Positions 58,101 to 64,000 of a stretch of DNA of 64,000 nt are shown in pieces. A model generated the notes under the pieces. The model was given only the letters and a program-made list of their open reading frames with translations, searched no databases and had not been told where the DNA came from. Position numbers and translations under genes: made by a program. This DNA is from Platycnemis pennipes (taxonomy: Eukaryota > Arthropoda > Insecta > Odonata > Platycnemididae). Every line of letters begins with the position of its first letter. The stretch's first letter is position 1. The stretch spans positions 40,394,354 through 40,458,353 of the forward strand of contig OW121849.1 of assembly GCA_933228895.1 (NCBI GenBank), read 5' to 3'.

Positions 58101-60978
58101 TATTGGTATAAAAAACATGACTTCAGATTTTTACTACAAGGATACTATTCCATGGTATAAACACCAACAATAAACGCATATTTAGTGATCTCATGTAATA
58201 TGGTTGTGTTTTCCATTATATTAAGATCTTCCATCTCTCTGGTGCATAATCAACTAGGAAACATTTGACTAAAAAGGAGAAGACTTTTTAAAGTATTTTT
58301 TGTTTTTATTTGCCATGAATTCCATAAAAATCTCAGATAGCATTAATATGAACTTTTAAAAAATATAGAGTGCCAATGAGAAATTCTTGTTGGGCAATTT
58401 AAAACGAGGAAGACGCTCGGTTGCTAAAAATACTTCTATGAATACTTGGTAATAAATCATTATTAGTGGCATAATAATGACAAATTAAGTTTATTTTTAT
58501 CATTACATCGTAGCACACGACGATATAGCACTAGCTATTCTAGTATTTTTCAAATTACTGCAAGCTTCCTTCTGCAACTGTGTACATGAGAGACTAATAC
58601 CCCATAATAACATAAGATCAGTAACAACATAAGAAGAGTAAAACAAAATTTCATTTCACTCATCTGATGCCCACGCATGCTTTATGATCCTCGGTAGCAT
58701 AAGGAGAAAAAGTATTTAAAAATGGGAGATCTGTAATAAATAAACTTGTAAACTATTACTGAAGCCAAAGGAACTCAAATAGCCCATGGAAACATTTTCA
58801 TCTTAAAGTCAAATATGCTATTCTCATTTTGGACACCAATAACATATACGTCACCCTTCCTAGTCTCTTATATGCTACTCTTATTAATTTCAGTTGTTAT
58901 TTTGTCCCTTCAATCAATAATCCCCTTGGACCGTTAATTTATTTCATTTCCTTCGGATCCACAACTTTGGATTTGGGAGCGGCTTTTAGCTCCCAGCTCC
59001 GCGTGTCAACATAATTACTCATCGTCTCAACTTGGGAAAGTGTTCCATAGGTTCCTCCACCCCTATAGGCAATGAAAAAGGTTGTTTTGATAGTTGCAAT
59101 ATTTGCTATAATGTTTGCGTTAATTCCTGCTCAATGTGTACGAAAGTAAAAATCATGCATTCCATGCTTCTAAATGAGTCACCTTAAATATCCAAATTAA
59201 ATAAGTTGATAAAAAAAGATGAGAAGGGTATCAAAGTCATTGACACTCTCAGCAAGAAAAAGTATGAATTTTAATGTTCACAAGTTCGGTAGCCTGATTC
59301 CAGCTATAGCTTCATGATGTATTCATAAATAATGTTTATGGAGACGTTAAGAAGAGGATTAACTCGAAAGATGAAAATCCTACCAACTTCAGCTAAAAGA
59401 ATGATGGTAGGCATGATTAAAAATTAGACCAGCTGCCATTGTGGAACCGTAGATTTACTAATATTTGTAGGCTTTCGAACTGGCTCTTGACGTCCGGAAC
59501 GTGGGATCAGTTCAACAGGTATGTGAGTAGTAAATTGAACAAGAGAAAAACTTAATCGATTAATGGACCATCAGTTTGGCTTTCAGAAAGCCAGAGATTA
59601 AGAACGAGTGAAATAAGAGCAGCTTTGTAATCATGTTATACGATCACCCACCATAATGCTGTAGATCTTCTTGATGCCAGCGTGGCATGAAACCACGAAC
59701 TTAGTGGCCTTCGATGCTCTTGCCGAAATTCATGCGCAGATAAAGCACTAAATAAAAGGAGACTGAAAAATAAGTGTGCGCTTGATCTGGAAGCTGATTA
59801 TACTGAGACCGCAAAGTAATGGTTTGAATTCCCTTTCACTCAGATCTCAAATCCGTCTTGAGAGGTATTTCGGATCCAGGGATCTCTTGATGGCCATTCA
59901 ACTTAATAAACCTACTTATATCTACGCGTGAGTTAAATTAGTTCCGTGAATAGCTACGTACGATCTTGTTAATTTTTTCCGATAATGTTTGCTGCTCTCC
60001 AAAACCACGCTAAAATATTCCAGTTTATTGTGTATACTTTTTTCGTCAAGGGAGCTGAAATTAACAGCAACGAAGTTTCAATTAAAAGAAAATGTGATAT
60101 GAGTAGGAAAAACCCTAGCACTATTTGTATTTCGAAATATTCGCCCACTCTAATCTTCTGGTATTAGTTAGTTATCAAACAAAACTTCATGCGCAAAAAC
60201 GCCTGGGCAGAAATGGCAAGGAAAGCGTTGCTTAGAGTGGTACTCCTAGTTTTTATTGCAATTTTCCCTTTCAAGAAATGTTCACCCGGGAAAAAGTCAT
60301 CCCATGCATGATAGGCATCTAGATTTTGCACGGATGGGTCTATTTTCGCCACATTTATGTCATCCAAAAATGCATAGCCTTGGCTTCTATCTCCCTTACT
60401 GGACTAACAATCTATATTCTGTCAAGTACCTCATAATTACTTTGAGCTCATTACACCATCCTCCATAGTCAAAATATCTAAAATTTGGTTCCAACCTTTG
60501 TCTTGCCTAACGTTTCAATCCTCAATTCAAATTGCTTAACCATAAAGTCTCCACATGTAATGGTCATTTTGTAAAAGCGACTGACGGCTAAGATTATTTG
60601 CATCTTTGAGGATGGTCGTGTTATTGAACGGAGGATAGTATTTTTGAGTTGCCATAGAAAACATATTGATCGAGTGCCACCTGGAGGTCAGTGAAAAGAA
60701 AACAAAAAATGATATAATGCAGGACAAGCGTAGCAATGACAAATGGTATTTTCTTTAGACAACAGCTTGAAACTCACTTCGGTTCACTTCATCACTTCGG
60801 TTGTAGATATGTTAACACGGTAATGTTTTTTATAGGTGAATAGTAAAACCTTTCATCATGGCTTGAGTTCAAACCTTAATTTTTAATGACATTTAAATTA
60901 AACGTTTGGGGAAACCCAAAGTGGTTAAATTTTTTAATAATCAAATTTTAAATGGCTTCAAAGGAGCCCGTTTTCAAT
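55121..60978. other. unassigned A+T-rich sequence
   Basis: No supported gene. 57390-57720 is slightly G+C-richer with a 98-codon frame lacking motifs. A B-box-like GGTTTGAATTCC at about 59820 and a short HQFGFQKAR peptide at about 59560 hint at lost SINE and LINE fragments but are too short to call. Confidence 0.4.
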
Positions 60979-61516
60979 AATGGGGTCGTTTACCATATTT
61001 TTTTATTGCCGAATCTGATAGAGTTTGTAAAATAAAAGGACCCGTATTTTTCCGTTTTCTGATCAGAAAATTATTTCCCGAGTTATTAGCGGCGAAAAAC
61101 TGATGTTTTTAACCCTTTCGTAAAAGTGGGTGTGGTGCAACCACTGACGTATATCGACTTCGTCCAATCACAACTGAGCCCGCGAAGCTACTTCGCCTTA
61201 TCGCAAAGGGGGGGACACAGCTGACTCGGCCAATGGGAGCGATTTCGACAGCATCTGATCGAGAAGACCTTCCGAGAACCCCCCTCCACTCCCTTCCCCC
61301 TCCCCTGAAAGCAGTCAAGGACGGGAGGAAAATGACGTCAATGTCATCACAGCAGCATTTTCGGTGGGCGTCACCTTTATCTTATTTTAATTTTTGATTT
61401 ATGAGTGAATGGTTGTGGTTAGAAGATTAATTTTTTCACTAAAATTGGTTTTTTGTTTTCATCTAACGATTTCGTGTACAAAATTGCGATTTCGGTTCCG
61501 AGTAAACGCCCCCATT
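60979..61516. mobile_element. MITE-like repeat, copy 1
   Basis: A 538-bp unit that recurs at 62633-63168 with roughly 93-95% identity by eye. The ends are inverted repeats: AATGGGGTCGTTTAC at the left and GTAAACGCCCCCATT at the right, 15 bp with one mismatch. No coding frame is shared. Both copies keep a perfect 16-bp palindrome TTTTCTGATCAGAAAA (61055-61070 here) and a TGACGTCA (61333-61340 here). Small size, inverted ends and multiple copies fit a MITE of a DNA transposon. A clear target duplication is not visible, so the superfamily is unknown. Confidence 0.7.
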
Positions 61517-62632
61517 CCTGTACATAATACTTCCTCAGGGTGGAAGTATTGTGAGTTTTTATGTATGTTTATGTTATTATTATGCATACTTTTATTTGTG
61601 TACAAACAGAGTAGAGTGCTTTGCAAGCCTGCATGGTAGTAAGTGTTTTTTCTTATTCTAAATGGATGTCTGGTGATGGTACACCCTCTGCCTCACACCT
61701 TTTCTATGACTTTCAAGGCATAATGTAGATGTAGATATGCTAGTGTCCGTTCTTACCAAATCCCGTAAGTCCCGCCTTTCCCCGAACATCCGCTTCAAGG
61801 AAGCGACCCGAAGTCTTATTTCCGTCGCTTGCGCGAGGCGTTGGCGTCATGATGGTGCTTTAACCTTATCTCCCCCACCCATTCGACTCGACTCACGATG
61901 TTCCCGTATTGTTGCGCAACATCTTACCCGGGGGCAACGAAGTGTCCTTGAGTCTTACTCAAGTTATTTCGCGTAAACCCATAACGGAGCGGCCAGCCAC
62001 ATGCTTATATGCTGTACGGTCGCATCCCCGCTCATCTCTTCCCTCTCTTCAAGGACGCGTTTTCCTGCGAGAAGTTGAATGCCGAAGATCAGAGCTTGTC
62101 GAAATAAATAAAGATTGACAGGAGTTAGTGTGGAGGAGAGGGATGATTGACTGGAAACCAGACTGGGGATACTTCTGACAGGACTGAGATGACCAAATAA
62201 ATAATTACATGTCATTTATTCCTCACATACATTAATGGACAATGAAGGTGAAGAAAATTCAACTTCCCGCTAAGATTTCCATGAGTAAAAATGAGTTTTT
62301 CCTTGTTAACATGGTTTTATTTCATCCGCATTCCCCCGTTGCCTGTGTCTTCGTTTTCATTTGATGAAATGCGCATCTGTATTAAATTTATTCAAAAGTA
62401 AACTTTCTTGCAGGCGCTGTCGACCATGATAGCATGAAGTGCATAAAAAAGGTATCACTGGATTCCAAATGAACGGCTTCGTAACATATACCTTAGATGT
62501 TATTGTAAAATATACTGTAACGTTCTGTGATGGAAATCATGCAGCCTACTTAAATATCATCACTGCAGATAACCTGTTCATTCCGTCTTTTTCGTAGATA
62601 AGCGGATTCTTGTTACTTCTTCCACTCCAACC
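61517..62632. other. spacer between the two MITE-like copies
   Basis: Contains a LINE family B tail (61670-61738) and a G+C-richer part at 61740-62110 with overlapping frames lacking motifs. Confidence 0.4.
61670..61738 (+). mobile_element. LINE family B 3' tail
   Basis: Plus strand. GGTGATGGTACACCCTCTGC, CTCACACC, then CAAGGCATAATGTAGATG and TAGATA, matching the end of the copy at 17300-17376 with divergence. Confidence 0.6.
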
Positions 62633-63168
62633 AATGGGGTCGTTTACCATATTTTTTTATTTCCGAATCTGATAGAGTTTGTAAAATAAAAAGACCCGTA
62701 TTTTTCCGTTTTCTGATCAGAAAATTATTTCCCGAGTTATAAGCGGCGAAAAACTGATGTTTTTAACCCTTTCGGAAAAGTGGGTGTGGTGCAACCTCTG
62801 ACGTATAACGACTTCGTCCAATCACAACTGAGCCCGCGAAGCTACTTTGTCTTATCGCAATGGGGGGGACATAGCTGATCTGCCAATAGGAGCGATTTCG
62901 ACAGCATCTGTGCGAGCAGACCTTCCGAGAATCCCCTTCCACTCCCTTCCCCTCCCCTGAAAGCAGTCAAGGACGGGAGGAAAATGACGTCAATGTTATC
63001 ACAGCAGCTTTTCCGATGGGCGTCACCTTTTGCTTATTTTAATTTTTGATTTATGAGAGAATTGTTGTGGTTAGAAGATTAATTTTTTCACTAAAATTAT
63101 TTTTTTGTTTCCATCTAACGATTTCGTGTACAAAATTGCGATTTCGGTTCCGAGTAAACGCCCCCATT
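62633..63168. mobile_element. MITE-like repeat, copy 2
   Basis: 536 bp, same orientation as copy 1, with the same 15-bp inverted ends (AATGGGGTCGTTTAC and GTAAACGCCCCCATT), the palindrome at 62709-62724 and TGACGTCA at 62985-62992. Differences are single substitutions and small indels spread along the unit. Confidence 0.7.
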
Positions 63169-63387
63169 TTGTACCCCTAGAATAGTCTTGAGTTCCAGGG
63201 CTTCAATTTCAAAAGCAACCAAAATTTGAGGCAAAAACTTTATTGAGAATTCAGCTCCAGGAATCGTGATTGCCAGGTTGGCCGGTAAAACCTCAAGTTT
63301 AAAATTTTGGAATAAAGAATCATCAAGTATGCGGAGGGTTGGAAAGAAACTTACCATAGGTAAGAAGTTATTTGGCTTTACTTATAG
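63169..63387. other. spacer before the Penelope-like frame
   Basis: An 80-codon minus frame (63115-63357) starts here and runs into the MITE-like repeat; no motif recognised. It may include 5' parts of the Penelope-like element that I cannot identify. Confidence 0.3.
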
Positions 63388-64000
63388 AAGTTATTTAGCT
63401 CAAACCACTCTCTTTTAAACAATGTTTATTATTACTATAGATACGTAGATGATATAATTTGTTTGTGGACTGGTACTTTGAGGCAACTGGACAAATTTTT
63501 ATCAATTTTAAACTCCCTGCATAAATCTATCACTTTCACTATGGAAATAGGTAATGGCTACCTCAATTATTTAAATTTGTCCATTTCCATTACAGACAGT
63601 AAACATCAGTTTGCCATTTATCGCAAGGATAACTTTACAGATGCTATAATTCCCAATAGTTCATCCCATCACTACGCACATAAACTGGCAGCCATAAATT
63701 CTATGTTACACCGGTTAGTGAGCATCCCACTTCAGGATAGCTTATTTAAAGAAGAACTGCACACCACAAAAATGATAGCTCATCAGAATGGCTACAGTGA
63801 ACATACAGTGGAAAAATTGTTAAATAAAATTCAAAAGTCAAAACCGACTAAGTCACTGTGCAATTTGGACCAATCTCCCCATGGAAAATCAAAGAAATGG
63901 TTTAAACTGCCCTTCCTAGGCAATATTAGCCAAGTAAAAGCTAGACATTTACCCAAAGACATTTTTAAGATCTGTTTTTATAATCCGACTACACTAAGCA
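63388..64000 (+). CDS. Penelope-like reverse transcriptase, partial
   Basis: Plus frame (codons in phase with 63427) open from 63388 to the window edge, about 204 codons. It begins just before the RT catalytic motif YYRYVDDIICLWTGTLRQLD (YVDD with the two catalytic Asp). It continues with LNSLHKSITFTMEI, an NYLNLSI segment where the family usually has LPFLDV, AIYRKDNFTDAII, SSSHHYAHKLAAINSMLHRL and LPFLGNISQVK. This order is characteristic of Penelope-like elements. The Arg-Lys after Tyr, the Thr-Asp and the His-His are family hallmarks. The N-terminal RT motifs are absent at the left (a TAG lies directly upstream), so the copy is 5'-truncated there. The usual C-terminal GIY-YIG endonuclease would lie beyond 64000. 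No stop or shift is visible in this part, so it may be comparatively young. Confidence 0.88.

Noticed and set aside
59540..59620. LINE reverse transcriptase motif HQFGFQKAR
   Set aside because: One short peptide with stops directly after it and no neighbouring RT motifs; too little to annotate.
63115..63357. 80-codon minus frame next to the Penelope-like element
   Set aside because: It straddles the end of the MITE-like repeat and unassigned DNA and has no known motif.
1..64000. CRISPR arrays, bacterial operons or phage genes
   Set aside because: No regularly spaced short repeats, no ribosome-binding-site-linked gene chains and no long coding runs; the window is eukaryotic in character.

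Overview
This looks like a stretch of eukaryotic, probably arthropod (insect-like), nuclear DNA. It is about 60-65% A+T by eye, has no operon structure, and holds no convincing host protein-coding gene. What is recognisable is almost entirely transposable elements: APE-type LINEs of two or three families, a Penelope-like element, piggyBac and Mutator-like transposase relics, a candidate Helitron, tRNA-derived SINEs and a pair of MITE-like repeats. The assignment to arthropods is an inference from this mix and from the SINE/LINE styles; species cannot be named from the sequence.

Layout. 0-7 kb: a CR1-like LINE 3' relic (minus), an internally deleted 608-bp RTE-like element with intact 10-bp target-site duplications (2356-2963), several tRNA-derived SINE pieces, and the 3' half of a piggyBac element with its TTAA end (5783-6754). 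7-12 kb: a 26-bp perfect palindrome centred on a CRE motif, two LINE copies placed head to head (8344-9068 minus, 9066-10850 plus), and a Mutator-like transposase relic (11483-12045). 12-17.4 kb: RTE-like 3' fragments, a Helitron-like segment and a well-preserved LINE 3' end. 17.4-34.5 kb: mostly unassigned A+T-rich DNA broken by G+C- or pyrimidine-rich blocks, one complete SINE with target duplications (18962-19292), a second SINE family (32106-32310) and another LINE 3' end (30060-30650).

34.5-40.4 kb is the structural centre: a LINE 3' fragment was split by a nearly full-length RTE-like element (34923-38350, minus) flanked by a perfect 12-bp target duplication; further copies of the same LINE 3' end follow. 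40.4-64 kb: sparse SINE and LINE tails, a three-copy 249-bp tandem array (47543-48279), a purine/pyrimidine-asymmetric block (48.3-48.9 kb), two approximately 537-bp direct repeats with 15-bp terminal inverted repeats (60979-61516 and 62633-63168), and the open reading frame of a Penelope-like reverse transcriptase that runs off the right edge (63388-64000).

How the parts relate: the full RTE-like element at 35-38 kb is the template against which the short 2.4-kb-region copy and at least five truncated fragments can be read; the short copy keeps only the 5' leader and 3' terminus, which suggests it was mobilised in trans. All autonomous elements seen here carry stops, frameshifts or truncations, except the Penelope fragment, whose visible part is open. 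Most short open frames in the window are chance frames and are not annotated as genes.
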